From: Halopseudomonas formosensis
GTDB lineage: Bacteria > Pseudomonadota > Gammaproteobacteria > Pseudomonadales > Pseudomonadaceae
DNA: 64,000 bases
Direction of reading: 5' to 3'
Assembly: GCF_900115905.1 (NCBI RefSeq)
Contig: NZ_FOYD01000005.1
Span: 117,103-181,102, forward strand
Position 1 is the stretch's first letter, and every line of letters begins with the position of its first letter. A program made the translations under genes and the position numbers. Positions 37,013 through 47,818 of the stretch are shown here, piece by piece. The notes beneath the pieces are model-generated. The model did not search any database. It had not been told where the DNA came from and saw only the letters and a program-made list of their open reading frames with translations.

Positions 37013-37114
37013 GCGCTTGTCCCCTGTTCGGCATCGGGGAATTCTACCCATTAAGCACGCTGGGTGTCCGCCCCATGCGACAAACTGGGCTCGTCGCCAA
37101 TTCCCGTGGCGCGT

Positions 37115-37143
37115 TTCACAGTTGCCCGAGGGGATGCTATCAT
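37115..37143 (+). promoter_or_regulatory. Promoter of trxA
   Basis: TTCACA (37115-37120), 17-bp spacer, extended -10 TGC-TATCAT (37135-37143). It lies 40 bp before the trxA start. Confidence 0.55.
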
Positions 37144-37183
37144 CCGTGCAATCCGCGACCGCGAACCTTTTCTGGAGATACTC

Positions 37184-37510
37184 ATGAGTGATTTGATCGT
37201 GCACGTGACCGATAGCAGCTTCGAGTCTGAAGTGCTGAAGGCCGACGGCCCTGTTCTGGTCGATTACTGGGCCGAATGGTGTGGCCCGTGCAAGATGATT
37301 GCCCCGGTTCTGGACGATATCGCCCGCGACTACCAAGGCAAGCTGAAGATCTGCAAGCTGAACATCGACGAGAATACCGACACTCCGCCCAAGTACGGCG
37401 TCCGTGGTATCCCCACGCTGATGCTGTTCAAGGACGGCAATGTTGAAGCGACCAAGGTCGGCGCCCTGTCCAAGTCCCAGCTGGCAGCCTTCCTCGACAG
37501 CAATATCTGA
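37184..37510 (+). CDS. trxA: Thioredoxin 1
   Basis: A 108-residue general disulfide reductase. The active site WCGPC occupies 32-36, the buried aspartate is in VLVDYWAEW, and the cis-proline is in [15 protein letters not shown] lies upstream of ATG 37184. It is followed by a strong terminator, with rho beyond, as in many gammaproteobacteria. Trx supplies electrons to ribonucleotide reductase and methionine sulfoxide reductases. Confidence 0.97.
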   Translation: MSDLIVHVTDSSFESEVLKADGPVLVDYWAEWCGPCKMIAPVLDDIARDYQGKLKICKLNIDENTDTPPKYGVRGIPTLMLFKDGNVEATKVGALSKSQLAAFLDSNI

Positions 37511-37518
37511 TTCACCCG

Positions 37519-37550
37519 CCGCTCTCCGGTCATCCGGAGAGCGGTTTTGT
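37519..37550 (+). terminator. Terminator of trxA
   Basis: An 11-bp perfect stem, CCGCTCTCCGG (37519-37529) / CCGGAGAGCGG (37534-37544), with loop TCAT, is followed by TTTTGTTGG. Confidence 0.9.
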
Positions 37551-37720
37551 TGGCCACAGATGTAGACGGCGCCCGCGTGCGGTGCTAGATTTGCGTTCCA
37601 ACTCCCTGTCGCACCCTGCGGCAATTGGCTTCCCTACTTGCCAGATCACTGCCCCAACACCCACTTGGCGGCTATTACGAACCCATCCTGCCGATAGACA
37701 TCTCACTACTCACCGAACCT

Positions 37721-38986
<1,266 letters not shown>

Positions 38987-38989
38987 CCC

Positions 38990-39161
38990 CCAGCCGGAAG
39001 CGGCAAGCTGCAAGCTGCAGGCAGTTCGATACTGCTTGCAGCTTATGGCGATCAGACTGTCCTGCGGGGCAAGCCGCTGTCGGCACCGCTTCTGACCAGA
39101 CATTCGAGCTGCGGCATTCCTCCGATTGCTTACAGCTTGCTGCTTGAGGCTTGAAGCTCAG
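38990..39161. repeat. GCTTGCAGC-type interspersed repeats between rho and ubiD
   Basis: GCGGCAAGCTGCAAGCTGCAGG and TGCTTGCAGCTTATGG near 39000-39045, and TTGCTTACAGCTTGCTGCTTGAGGC near 39125-39150, are related in sequence and orientation to the hisH-hisA repeats. About 80 bp of unique sequence lies between the two groups. No terminator for rho is otherwise evident. Confidence 0.6.
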
Positions 39162-40628
39162 ATGCAATATTCCGATCTTCGCGATTTCATCAAGGGACTG
39201 GAACAGCGCGGTGAACTCAAGCGCCTCCAGACCCCCGTCTCCCCCGTGCTGGAAATGACCGAAGTCTGCGACCGCACCCTGCGCCGGGGCGGCCCGGCAC
39301 TGCTGTTCGAGAACCCCACCGGATACGACATGCCGGTGCTGGGCAACCTGTTCGGCACCCCTGAGCGGGTCGCCATGGGCATGGGTGCCGAGAGCGTCAG
39401 TGAGCTGCGCGAGATCGGCAGACTGTTGGCCTACCTCAAGGAACCCGACCCGCCGAAGGGGCTCAAGGACGCCTGGTCCAAGCTGCCGCTGGTGAAGAAG
39501 GTGATCTCCATGGCGCCGAAGGTGGTGCGCGATGCGCCCTGCCAGGCCACCGTCATCGAGGGCGACGATGTTGACCTGTCGCGCATCCCGGTACAGACCT
39601 GCTGGCCCGGCGATGCCGGCCCGCTGATTACCTGGGGGCTGGTGATCACCCGTGGGCCGAACAAGGATCGCCAGAATCTGGGTATCTATCGCCAGCAGGT
39701 GATCGGCCGCAACAAGGTGATCATGCGCTGGCTCAGCCACCGCGGCGGCGCCCTGGACTTCCGTGAGTGGTGCGAGAAGCACCCAGGCGAGCCCTTCCCG
39801 GTTGCCGTGGCGCTGGGCGCCGACCCGGCCACGATCCTGGGAGCCGTTACCCCGGTACCTGACACCCTGTCCGAATACGCCTTTGCCGGGCTGCTGCGCG
39901 GCCAGCGCACCGAACTGGTGAAGTGCCGTGGTTCCGAGCTGCAGGTGCCGGCCAGTGCCGAGATAGTGCTGGAGGGGGTGATCCACCCGGGCGAGATGGC
40001 CGATGAGGGCCCCTTCGGGGATCACACCGGCTACTACAACGAGGTCGACCGCTTTCCGGTATTCACCATCGAGCGCATTACCCAGCGGGAAAAACCCATC
40101 TACCACAGCACCTACACCGGCCGTCCGCCGGATGAACCGGCGGTGCTGGGCGTGGCCCTGAACGAAGTGTTCGTGCCCATCCTGCAGAAGCAGTTCCCGG
40201 AAATCACCGACTTCTATCTGCCCCCGGAGGGCTGCTCCTACCGCATGGCCGTGGTGTCGATGAAGAAGCAGTACCCGGGCCATGCCAAGCGCGTGATGCT
40301 GGGGGTGTGGAGCTTCCTGCGCCAGTTCATGTACACCAAGTTCGTCATCGTGGTCGACGACGACATCAACACCCGGGACTGGAATGACGTCATCTGGGCC
40401 ATCACCACGCGCATGGACCCCAAGCGCGATACCGTGATGATCGACAACACACCGATCGACTATCTGGACTTTGCCTCGCCGGTTTCCGGTCTGGGCAGCA
40501 AGATGGGCCTGGATGCGACCAACAAGTGGCCGGGCGAAACCAGCCGCGAGTGGGGTACCGCCATCACTCAGGACCCGGCGGTGCAGCAGCGCATCGACGC
40601 CATCTGGTCCGAGCTGGGAATCGACTGA
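39162..40628 (+). CDS. ubiD: 4-hydroxy-3-polyprenylbenzoate decarboxylase UbiD
   Basis: Removes the carboxyl group from the polyprenylated ring in ubiquinone synthesis, using prenylated FMN made by UbiX. The 488-residue protein begins [28 protein letters not shown]. It has the prFMN/metal-binding region [29 protein letters not shown] and [18 protein letters not shown] with the active-site Glu-Arg environment. [29 protein letters not shown] lies near the C-terminus. The stop overlaps the next start (TGATG). Confidence 0.95.
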   Translation: MQYSDLRDFIKGLEQRGELKRLQTPVSPVLEMTEVCDRTLRRGGPALLFENPTGYDMPVLGNLFGTPERVAMGMGAESVSELREIGRLLAYLKEPDPPKGLKDAWSKLPLVKKVISMAPKVVRDAPCQATVIEGDDVDLSRIPVQTCWPGDAGPLITWGLVITRGPNKDRQNLGIYRQQVIGRNKVIMRWLSHRGGALDFREWCEKHPGEPFPVAVALGADPATILGAVTPVPDTLSEYAFAGLLRGQRTELVKCRGSELQVPASAEIVLEGVIHPGEMADEGPFGDHTGYYNEVDRFPVFTIERITQREKPIYHSTYTGRPPDEPAVLGVALNEVFVPILQKQFPEITDFYLPPEGCSYRMAVVSMKKQYPGHAKRVMLGVWSFLRQFMYTKFVIVVDDDINTRDWNDVIWAITTRMDPKRDTVMIDNTPIDYLDFASPVSGLGSKMGLDATNKWPGETSREWGTAITQDPAVQQRIDAIWSELGID

Positions 40629-41602
40629 TGAAGGTAACCCTGCAGCCTTCCGGGCATATCATCGAGCTGTTGCCCGGCGAGCGCATCATCGATGCGGTGC
40701 GACGCCTGGGTTACGACGCGCCCCAGAGCTGTCGCAACGGCAACTGCCATATCTGTGCAGCCAACCTGATCAGCGGCCGGGTGCTGCAACATGGCACCGA
40801 ACGCAGTCGCGGCGAGCTGTTTACCTGTATCGCCGAACCGCTGGAGGATTGCGAGGTGGAATGGCAGGGGGTACTGGCCCCGGATGAGCTGCCGCTGCGC
40901 CAGCTGGCCTGCCAGGTGATCGACATCGAGGACGTCGGCGGCGACGTCTGCCGGGTGCTGCTGCGTACCCCCGCCGGCAAGCCCCTGCGTTACCACGCCG
41001 GCCAGTACCTGCTGCTGGAGCGGCCGGACGGCGAGCTGTCGGCCTTCTCCATCGCTTCGGCGCCCCATGAGGAGCGCCTGCTGGAGCTGCATATCCTGAC
41101 CCGGGAGCCGAGCACCCGGGAGCTGGTGGAGCATTTGCGCACCCAGCGCCTGGCCCGGGTGCGTGCGCCACTGGGCGACTGCTGCCTGCCCCGCGTGCCG
41201 GAGCGACCGCTGGTAATGATTGCCGCCGGCACCGGGCTGGCGCAGATGCAGAGCATGGCGCAATTCTGCCTGCACCAGGGCTTCAGCCTGCCCCTGCACC
41301 TGTACTGGGGCGTACGCCACCCCGATGATTTCTACCGGGCGCCGCACTGGCAGCAGTGGCAGCAGGAGCCTCAGGTCTATCTGCATCAGGTGGTCAGCGA
41401 TACGCCGGAATGGGAAGGACGTCAGGGTATGCTCTGCGAAGCGGTCTGCGAGGACCTGACCAGTCTGGCGGACTACGAAATCTACCTGTGCGGCTCACCA
41501 CCCATGGTCTACGCCACCCTGGACGCGCTGCTGGCAGCAGGCGCGGTGCAGGAGCAGGTCCACTCCGACGTCTTCGCCTACGCGCCGCGGGACGGGGTGT
41601 AG
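40628..41602 (+). CDS. Ferredoxin-type flavin/NAD(P)H reductase coupled to ubiD
   Basis: A 324-residue electron-transfer protein. The N-terminal plant-type 2Fe-2S domain (1-90) has Cys35, Cys40, Cys43 and Cys67 in SCRNGNCHICAAN and FTCIAE. The Fre-like part has a flavin-binding domain (YHAGQYLLLERPDGELSAFSIASAP) and an NAD(P)H-binding domain (VMIAAGTGLAQMQSMAQF, YLCGSPPMVY). Such proteins are usually annotated CDP-6-deoxy-delta-3,4-glucoseen reductase. The overlap with ubiD suggests a role in flavin reduction for prenylated-FMN or ubiquinone chemistry instead, which is inference. Confidence 0.85.
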   Translation: MKVTLQPSGHIIELLPGERIIDAVRRLGYDAPQSCRNGNCHICAANLISGRVLQHGTERSRGELFTCIAEPLEDCEVEWQGVLAPDELPLRQLACQVIDIEDVGGDVCRVLLRTPAGKPLRYHAGQYLLLERPDGELSAFSIASAPHEERLLELHILTREPSTRELVEHLRTQRLARVRAPLGDCCLPRVPERPLVMIAAGTGLAQMQSMAQFCLHQGFSLPLHLYWGVRHPDDFYRAPHWQQWQQEPQVYLHQVVSDTPEWEGRQGMLCEAVCEDLTSLADYEIYLCGSPPMVYATLDALLAAGAVQEQVHSDVFAYAPRDGV

Positions 41603-41633
41603 GCCGCCGGCGCGCCTGCCCCCCAGGACAGCC

Positions 41634-41651
41634 GGCGAGCTGACGCTCGCC
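41634..41651. terminator. Hairpin between convergent reductase gene and hemY
   Basis: Stem GGCGAGC-TGAC-GCTCGCC in the 54-bp gap between the converging genes. There is no T run on either side, so terminator activity is uncertain. Confidence 0.35.
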
Positions 41652-41656
41652 CGCTC

Positions 41657-42892
41657 TCAGTGCCTGCGCGGCTGCGGCAGCTCCGGCAGGTCGTTGACCA
41701 TCAGACCAAAGCCCTGGCGCAGCACCTTCTGCGCCGCCGCCTGCTCATCCATGTGCTCCAGCAGCCGCACCAGCTCGGCGCAGGTCTGGATATCCCGCCG
41801 GTTGGCGTAGCTCGCCTCCAGATACTCCCGGGCCTTGCCCCACAGCTCGTTGCGCAGCGACAGGCGCCCCAGGGCCAGCAGCAGGGTAGCGTCGTGGGGA
41901 TGGCCGTCCAGCCAGCGTTCTGCAGTCGCCAGCTGGCGTGCCGGGTCGGAACCACGGACCAGTCCGTAGATGTGCACCAGCCGATCATTGAAGGCATGTC
42001 CAAGCGCCTCGCGCAGGACCTTCTCCGCGTGGGATTCGGCCCCTGCGGCGCGCAGTTGCAGCGCGTAGGTCTCCACCAGGGCGGGGTCCTGCCTGAGCTG
42101 TCTGGGCACTCGCTCCCAGGTGCCGGTCACCGGATTGGCCGCGCCCGGCTCCACCCCCTGGGCGCGTTGCCCCGCCTGCACCAGCAGGGCGCCGTAGACC
42201 CGGCGTTCCAGCTCGAGCTGTTCGGTTTCCGTGTGCAGATGGTGGCGGCGCAGCTCCGGCAGCAGTTGCTCGAGTCGCTCCCAGTCCTCCAGCCGCAGGT
42301 AGAGCTGGCCCATGAGCTTGAGCGCATAGAGATGCCGGGGATGTTCCTTGCGTACCCGGGTCAGGGTGGCCAGGGCCTGTTCCAGCTGGCCGCGGGAGAT
42401 CTGCAGCTGGGCCTGAGTCACGGCAATGGCGACATCCGCATCCGGGGTGGTTTCATAGGCTTCGCGCAACAGGTCGTCGGACTCGCGGTACTCTCCCTGC
42501 TCATGGGCGGCGCGGGCGGCGGCCAGGTAGTTGATCAGCGGCTGCTCGACATGGGGCGCCGCACGGCGCAGCAGGCGCTGGGCATTGGCCCAGTGCCCCT
42601 CGGCGAACTCCAGCAGGCCCCGGGTGGTGACCTGGCTGGCGCGGCGGGCGCGATTGCGCCGGGACCAGGGATTGACCCGGCGGCTGGAGGCGTTGATCAG
42701 GCGCACCACGGCGCGCAGCAGGGCAACCAGCAACCACAGCGCCAGCAGGAAGGCCAGACCGACCCAGATGCTGGTTTCCACCGACACGTTGCGCCAGGCA
42801 ATCAGCAGGTAACCGGGGTCTTCGGCCACCGCCATGCCGAGCAGGGCGGCGATCAGCAGAACCATCAGTACCGCGATATAGCTCTTACTCAT
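41657..42892 (-). CDS. hemY: HemY, membrane TPR protein of haem synthesis
   Basis: A 411-residue protein with two N-terminal membrane helices (about 4-22, 40-62) and a long region of TPR-like helical repeats (for example WANAQRLLRRAAPHVEQPLINYLAAARAAHEQGEYRESDDLLREAY). In proteobacteria it closes the hem operon and is thought to organise late haem-synthesis enzymes at the membrane; it is not the oxidase also called HemY in Gram-positives. Its start overlaps hemX by 8 bp. Confidence 0.93.
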   Translation of the reverse strand: MSKSYIAVLMVLLIAALLGMAVAEDPGYLLIAWRNVSVETSIWVGLAFLLALWLLVALLRAVVRLINASSRRVNPWSRRNRARRASQVTTRGLLEFAEGHWANAQRLLRRAAPHVEQPLINYLAAARAAHEQGEYRESDDLLREAYETTPDADVAIAVTQAQLQISRGQLEQALATLTRVRKEHPRHLYALKLMGQLYLRLEDWERLEQLLPELRRHHLHTETEQLELERRVYGALLVQAGQRAQGVEPGAANPVTGTWERVPRQLRQDPALVETYALQLRAAGAESHAEKVLREALGHAFNDRLVHIYGLVRGSDPARQLATAERWLDGHPHDATLLLALGRLSLRNELWGKAREYLEASYANRRDIQTCAELVRLLEHMDEQAAAQKVLRQGFGLMVNDLPELPQPRRH

Positions 42893-44075
42893 CGCTGCTT
42901 TCCCCCGTGCTCGCCGCAGGGGCTCGGTGCTGGCGACTCTGGATGTAGGCCGTCAGGCTCTGCTGCAGCGGCGCCAGGTCCGGCGGGACCAGGGTCACGC
43001 GCTCGCCGGCGAGCTGGTTCAGCCGATTGCGCATGGCCTGAACCTGGGGATTGTCCATCTCGAAGAACTGCTCGAGCATGTCGGCGGCCCGCTCGATGCT
43101 CACCCGGTACACCTCACCCTCGCTGCGCAATACCGCCCACTGGGCCTGCTCCAGGGTCAGCTGCAGAGTGCGGCGCACCCGCTGCATCTCCGCCTCGTCG
43201 AGCAGGGGCGTGATCACCTTGCCGCGCTGGAAGTCGACCCGCACATAGCGCTCCAGACGCATCAGCATGCGTTCGCCGCGGGTGCGTCGGGCCAGCCTGT
43301 CCTCGAACTCCTCCTCCGGGGTGACCTCGTCAGGATCGAATACCGGCACCGGCAGGGCGACCAGATCAGCCACCTGGCCGTGCAGCGCAGCCAGTTTCAG
43401 GTAGATACCGGCACGGTCGACCACGGGCAGCGCATCCAGCTGGGCCTGATAGCGCGCCAGCTGCTCGCGCACGGCAAAGACGCCACTGTCGGGCTGCTCC
43501 TGCAGGATACCGTCCACCGCCTCCAGCAGCTCCCGGGCCGAGCGTACGTCCTGGGCCGCCAGCAGACGCAGAGAGGCCAGGCGCAGCAGGTACTCGGCCT
43601 CGGCCAGCTTCCAGTCTGCCCGGGCGTCGCCTTGCAGATCCGCCAGCCGCTGGCCCAGGGCCTGCTGACTGCGCTGCAGGTCGGCGATCAGCCGCTGCTC
43701 CTGCTGCCACTGATCGGCCGAGGGCAGCCCATCGAGACGTTGTCCCAGGGTGTTCTGGTTCTGGCGCTGGGCATTGGCCAGCTCGGTGATGCGGTTTTCC
43801 AGCTGGCTGAGTGTGCTCTGTCCGGCGCCGGCCTGCTGCTGACCCTGGTACCACTGCCAGCCCGACAGCCCCAGCGCAGCGACGGCAACTACCAGCGCCA
43901 GCAGGGCCGGTCCACGGCCACCGCCGGCATTGCGTGGTTTGTTCCGCGTACGGGAGGCGGTGTTCTTGTCCGCTGCGGCAGCTTTGTGCTCCGCGCCCGG
44001 GGTCACTGCCGCGCTGGCGGCCGGTGCACTGTCTTCCGGGCTGGTGTTCTGGTTGTTATCGTTTTTCGATTCCAC
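42885..44075 (-). CDS. hemX: HemX, membrane protein of the hem operon
   Basis: A 396-residue protein. A polar, Ala-rich N-terminal tail (1-50) is followed by one membrane helix (about 53-73, PALLALVVAVAALGLSGWQWY). A long coiled coil follows (about 80-150, QQQAGAGQSTLSQLENRITELANAQRQNQ), then a periplasmic helical domain with AEAEYLLRLASLRLL-like sequence. The family is often labelled uroporphyrinogen-III C-methyltransferase, but no SAM-binding motif is seen, so a structural or regulatory role is more likely. It starts 10 bp after hemD. Confidence 0.9.
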   Translation of the reverse strand: MESKNDNNQNTSPEDSAPAASAAVTPGAEHKAAAADKNTASRTRNKPRNAGGGRGPALLALVVAVAALGLSGWQWYQGQQQAGAGQSTLSQLENRITELANAQRQNQNTLGQRLDGLPSADQWQQEQRLIADLQRSQQALGQRLADLQGDARADWKLAEAEYLLRLASLRLLAAQDVRSARELLEAVDGILQEQPDSGVFAVREQLARYQAQLDALPVVDRAGIYLKLAALHGQVADLVALPVPVFDPDEVTPEEEFEDRLARRTRGERMLMRLERYVRVDFQRGKVITPLLDEAEMQRVRRTLQLTLEQAQWAVLRSEGEVYRVSIERAADMLEQFFEMDNPQVQAMRNRLNQLAGERVTLVPPDLAPLQQSLTAYIQSRQHRAPAASTGESSDE

Positions 44076-44085
44076 GCTTTTCCCC

Positions 44086-44841
44086 TTATGGCGTGATTGG
44101 GTGCGCGCCTATCGCGGCGAGCACGCTGTCGTCATCGGCACCATCACAGATCACGACGTCGGTGCAGCCCAGCTCTGCGGCAAGCGCCGCCACCCTCGTT
44201 CCCGGCACCCAGCAGCGCCAGTGCCGCTGCTGCTCCCAGGCGGCTCCGGCGGCCTGACGCCAGTGCTGCAGCGCCTGACCACTGAGTATGACTATTCCCC
44301 GACAATCCCCGGCCAGCGCCGCCAGAGCGTCAGCCAGACCCGGGGGCTGCCCCCGGCGATACAGCTCCAGCAGATCCACCCGGCCACCGGCCTGGCGGAT
44401 GGTGGAGGACAGGTGCTCACGACCGCCCTGCCCCCGCCAGATCAGTACCCGCAGATCGGGCAGGCTCAGCAGCTCATCCCAGATCGGCAAACGCAACAGC
44501 GCTTCGCTGTCCTGGCCGTCGCGGGGGTACTGCACGGACAACCCGTAATCTTCCAGTACCGCAGCTGTACCTGCGCCCACCGCAAACCAGTGCAACCCCA
44601 CCGGCGGCTGGGGCCAGTACTCATCCAACCGCTGCAGGCCCAGCCGGGCGGCGATGGGGCTGACCGTCATCACCGCATGGTAGCGGTCCAGATCCAGCAT
44701 CATGCTGCGCTGCTGGGGCGTCTCCTCCAGCAGCTCGATCTGCAGCAGCGGCAGACTGCAGGCCTTCATGCCCAGTTGCTGCAGGCGGCTGCCCAGCCGC
44801 CGGTTGTCCTCCTCCGAGCGCGTCAGCAGCACCCGACTCAC
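44086..44841 (-). CDS. hemD: Uroporphyrinogen-III synthase
   Basis: Cyclises hydroxymethylbilane to uroporphyrinogen III with inversion of ring D. The 251-residue two-domain protein begins [36 protein letters not shown]. It has [40 protein letters not shown] and [18 protein letters not shown]. Sequence conservation is low in this family, but position after hemC is decisive. The start codon is GTG, overlapping the hemC stop (GTGA). Confidence 0.94.
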   Translation of the reverse strand: MSRVLLTRSEEDNRRLGSRLQQLGMKACSLPLLQIELLEETPQQRSMMLDLDRYHAVMTVSPIAARLGLQRLDEYWPQPPVGLHWFAVGAGTAAVLEDYGLSVQYPRDGQDSEALLRLPIWDELLSLPDLRVLIWRGQGGREHLSSTIRQAGGRVDLLELYRRGQPPGLADALAALAGDCRGIVILSGQALQHWRQAAGAAWEQQRHWRCWVPGTRVAALAAELGCTDVVICDGADDDSVLAAIGAHPITP

Positions 44842-45776
44842 TGGCCGTCGGCCTCCCGGTACACCGCCTCGAGGATGTCCCGGGCGCCCTGTCGCAGCAG
44901 ATCCTCGGCCACCGCCACGCCCAGTTGCTCGGGCTCGGCTTCGGGGCCACGGGCTTCCGCGGTCAGCAGCCTGCTGCCGTCTGGCTCACCGACCAGGCCA
45001 CGCAGCCAGAGCTCTCCGTTGCTGCGCTCGGCGTAACAGGCGATAGGCACCTGACAGCCACCATTGAGGTGGTTGTTCAGCGCCCGCTCGGCGCGCACCC
45101 GCAGGGCGCTGTCCAGATCGTTCAGCGGCGCCAGCAGCTGGTGCAGCTCGGTATCATCGGTCCGGCACTCGATGCCTACCGCGCCCTGGCCGCCGGCGGG
45201 CAGGCTCAGCTCGGGAGCGATGGCACTGCGGATGCGGTCATCGAAGCCGAGGCGCTTGAGACCGGCAGCGGCGAGAATGATGGCGTCGTATTCGCCAGCA
45301 TCCAGCTTGGCCAGGCGGGTATTGACGTTGCCACGCAGGAAGCGGATCTGCAGATCCGGGCGGCGGGCCATGAGCTGGGCCTGGCGGCGCAGACTGGAGG
45401 TGCCGACCACGCTGCCCGGGGGCAGCGCATCTATGGATTCATGGGTATTGGACACGAAGGCGTCGCGGGGATCCTCGCGTTCGCAGATCACGTAGAGACC
45501 GAGGCCTTCGGGAAAGTGCATCGGCACATCCTTCATGGAGTGCACGGCCAGGTCCGCCTCGTTGGCCAGCAGCGCCGCTTCCAGCTCCTTGACGAACAGA
45601 CCCTTGCCGCCGATCTTGGCCAGGGGCGCGTCGAGCAGCTTGTCACCGCGGCTGACCATGGGTACCAGGCTGACCTGCAGCCCGGGATGCAACTGTTCAA
45701 GACGCGCCTTTACATACTCGGCCTGCCACAGGGCCAATGCGCTCTTGCGGGTGGCGATTCGCAGATGTCGACTCAT
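44838..45776 (-). CDS. hemC: Porphobilinogen deaminase (hydroxymethylbilane synthase)
   Basis: Polymerises four porphobilinogens into hydroxymethylbilane on a dipyrromethane cofactor. The 312-residue protein has the cofactor cysteine in [15 protein letters not shown] (Cys241) and the active-site region [14 protein letters not shown] (Asp83). Substrate-binding arginines lie in [11 protein letters not shown] and [16 protein letters not shown] 116-bp gap separates it from algR upstream, which may hold its own promoter. hemC-hemD-hemX-hemY form one unit. Confidence 0.96.
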   Translation of the reverse strand: MSRHLRIATRKSALALWQAEYVKARLEQLHPGLQVSLVPMVSRGDKLLDAPLAKIGGKGLFVKELEAALLANEADLAVHSMKDVPMHFPEGLGLYVICEREDPRDAFVSNTHESIDALPPGSVVGTSSLRRQAQLMARRPDLQIRFLRGNVNTRLAKLDAGEYDAIILAAAGLKRLGFDDRIRSAIAPELSLPAGGQGAVGIECRTDDTELHQLLAPLNDLDSALRVRAERALNNHLNGGCQVPIACYAERSNGELWLRGLVGEPDGSRLLTAEARGPEAEPEQLGVAVAEDLLRQGARDILEAVYREADGQ

Positions 45777-45892
45777 GGGTTTCTCATCCTGTACCAACCG
45801 GCATGATACGCCATGCCCCGGTTATCATCCATGCGTCAGTCCGGCCCGGGCCGCGCCACCGGCCGTCGGCGGCAGCCCTCCGGCGGCGGATT

Positions 45893-46642
45893 CTAGAGCT
45901 CCTCCATCAGCCGGCGCAGCCCGGGCACATGGCGGCGGCTGACGGTCAGCGCCTCATCCGCGAGGCCCTTGAGGTACAGGTGGAAATGCCCCATGGAGGT
46001 GCGCTGCAGACGGCCGATCCGGTCCCGGGCCACCAACGCATTACGGTGAATGCGCACGAAATGGTCACCGAACTCGTCTTCCAGCGCCTTCAGCGGCTCA
46101 TCCAGCAGCAGCTCGCCACCGGTGTGACGCAGGGTCACGTACTTGTGGTCGGCGATGAAATAGAGCACATCCTCGATCGGCACCAGCTCCACGCCCTTGC
46201 GGGTTCGTGCGCTGATATGGCTGCGCGCCTGCTGGGTCTCGCTGGCAATGCCGGCCTTGCCGAGACTGGCCAGCTGTACCCGGTTGAGTTTCTGGGCCTT
46301 GCCCAGGGCACTGGCCAGGTCCTCGCTGCGCACCGGTTTGAGCAGGTAGCCCACAGCGCTGACGTCGAAGGCCTCCAGCGCGTATTCCCCGTGGGCGGTG
46401 CAGAAGATCACGGCCGGAGCGTCGGACATCTCGCAGAGGCGGGCGGCAGCCTGAAGACCGTCCATGCCGGGCATGCGGATATCCAGCAGGACAATGTCGG
46501 GATGCAGCTTCTCCACCAGCTCAAGCGCCTCCTGGCCTGTGGCTGCCATCTCCGGCAGGACTGTATGGCCGGGCAGCGCTGACACCAGTCTGGCCAGTCG
46601 CTCCCGGGCAAGAGGTTCATCATCGGCGATCAGTACTTTCAT
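45893..46642 (-). CDS. algR: Response regulator AlgR (LytTR family)
   Basis: A 249-residue transcription factor. The receiver domain (1-120) has Asp7/Asp8 and phosphoacceptor Asp54 (IVLLDIRMPGMDG), with the conserved Lys in YLLKPVRSEDL. The LytTR DNA-binding domain (about 140-245) contains VPIEDVLYFIADHKYVTLRHTGGELLLDEPLKALEDEF and HRNALVARDRI. In P. aeruginosa AlgR controls alginate, type IV pili and other virulence genes, and is partnered by AlgZ, encoded 21 bp upstream. Confidence 0.94.
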   Translation of the reverse strand: MKVLIADDEPLARERLARLVSALPGHTVLPEMAATGQEALELVEKLHPDIVLLDIRMPGMDGLQAAARLCEMSDAPAVIFCTAHGEYALEAFDVSAVGYLLKPVRSEDLASALGKAQKLNRVQLASLGKAGIASETQQARSHISARTRKGVELVPIEDVLYFIADHKYVTLRHTGGELLLDEPLKALEDEFGDHFVRIHRNALVARDRIGRLQRTSMGHFHLYLKGLADEALTVSRRHVPGLRRLMEEL

Positions 46643-46663
46643 GCCTGAATGACTTCCTGTGCG

Positions 46664-47725
46664 TTATGTGGAAGGTTGCTTACAAGGATAGACCAGCCTG
46701 CTGAAGTAGCGCGTCCCTTCCTGCCAGGCTTCTACCCGCGCTGAAGCCCCGAACAGAGCCGCCAGGCGGGCGCGGATGTTGTTCAGCGCCATGCAGGCTC
46801 CACGGTGCTCGGACTGCTGTGGACAGCTGTTGGACACCAGCAGTTCAACGTGCCCCTCCCGGTAGTGGCCGACCACCTGGATGTCGCCGCCGCTGACGCT
46901 GGGCTGCAGCCCGTGGAGGATGGCATTTTCCAGCAGCGGCTGCAGGGTCAGCAGCGGCATGGGCAGGTTCGGCGGCAGTTCGTCCACCTGCCATGTCACC
47001 CGCAGGCGATCCCCCAGGCGATACTGCTCGATCCGCAGATACCCCTGGCACAGCCGATACTCATCTGCCCAGGTCGCCACGGCATCGGCCTCGCCGAGAT
47101 TGGCTCGAAACAGGTCTGCCAGGTCCAGCACGGCGTTCTCGGCCTTGTCCGGCTGGGTGCCGATCAAGCTGACAATGCTGTTCAGACTGTTGAACAGGAA
47201 ATGTGGGCGGATGCGCGACTGCAACGACTGCAGCCGCGCCTGCAGGGCGGCCTGGTTATGCAGCTGCCACTGCTGCTGCAGGTAGAAATAGCGCAGCAGC
47301 AGGCTGGTCATGATCAGGGCGATCAGACCGTGACGCAGCAGCGGATCACTCGGCAGCAAGAAACGTTCGGCCATGCCCTGGTAGAGCACCCATTCGGCGA
47401 GGACGGTAAACACCAGAGTCAGCCCCACCACCACCGCGTAGCAGCAGGCGATCGCCAGGCCCAGCGGACGGGCCTGCATCCAGGAGCGCAGTCGGCACAG
47501 CAGGCCTGCGGACAGCAGCACTATCCATTGCACGAACAGCGACGCCAGCGCCAGCTGCAGCCAGTCGAACCCCTCGGCTGCCGGCTGCGCGAGCACCCAG
47601 ACCAGCACCATGAGCTCGGCCAGCACCACCAGGGTGAACACGGCGACGGAGGAGCACAGATCCGGGAGAAAGAAGTCCTCCCCCTCCTGCGGCTTGCTCA
47701 GTAATGACCAAAATCCATTCTTCAT
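46664..47725 (-). CDS. algZ: Sensor histidine kinase AlgZ/FimS
   Basis: A 353-residue membrane sensor of the LytS/YehU type. Four to six membrane helices lie in residues 28-145. The His-kinase domain contains RPHFLFNSLNSIVSLI with His175, the same number as in P. aeruginosa FimS. QPLLENAILHGLQP is the N-box. The glycine-rich ATP-binding boxes are weak, as noted for this family, so classical kinase activity is doubtful. The ATG at 47725 is the family start. It is divergent from argH across 93 bp. Confidence 0.92.
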   Translation of the reverse strand: MKNGFWSLLSKPQEGEDFFLPDLCSSVAVFTLVVLAELMVLVWVLAQPAAEGFDWLQLALASLFVQWIVLLSAGLLCRLRSWMQARPLGLAIACCYAVVVGLTLVFTVLAEWVLYQGMAERFLLPSDPLLRHGLIALIMTSLLLRYFYLQQQWQLHNQAALQARLQSLQSRIRPHFLFNSLNSIVSLIGTQPDKAENAVLDLADLFRANLGEADAVATWADEYRLCQGYLRIEQYRLGDRLRVTWQVDELPPNLPMPLLTLQPLLENAILHGLQPSVSGGDIQVVGHYREGHVELLVSNSCPQQSEHRGACMALNNIRARLAALFGASARVEAWQEGTRYFSRLVYPCKQPST

Positions 47726-47818
47726 TGCTGCAGTCTCCGCCAGCCGGGCGCCATCATGCAAGCATGAAGATGCTATGCTATGCGCCTTTTCAGATTACTG
47801 CAGCGGACCGACCGACCC

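Noticed and set aside
35147..37054. Plus-strand frame of 635 residues antisense to ppx
   Set aside because: ppx is a clear gene on the opposite strand, and the frame gives only Gln/His/Pro-rich sequence.
44838..45806. Plus-strand frame antisense to hemC
   Set aside because: Mirror frame of a certain gene with no independent support.
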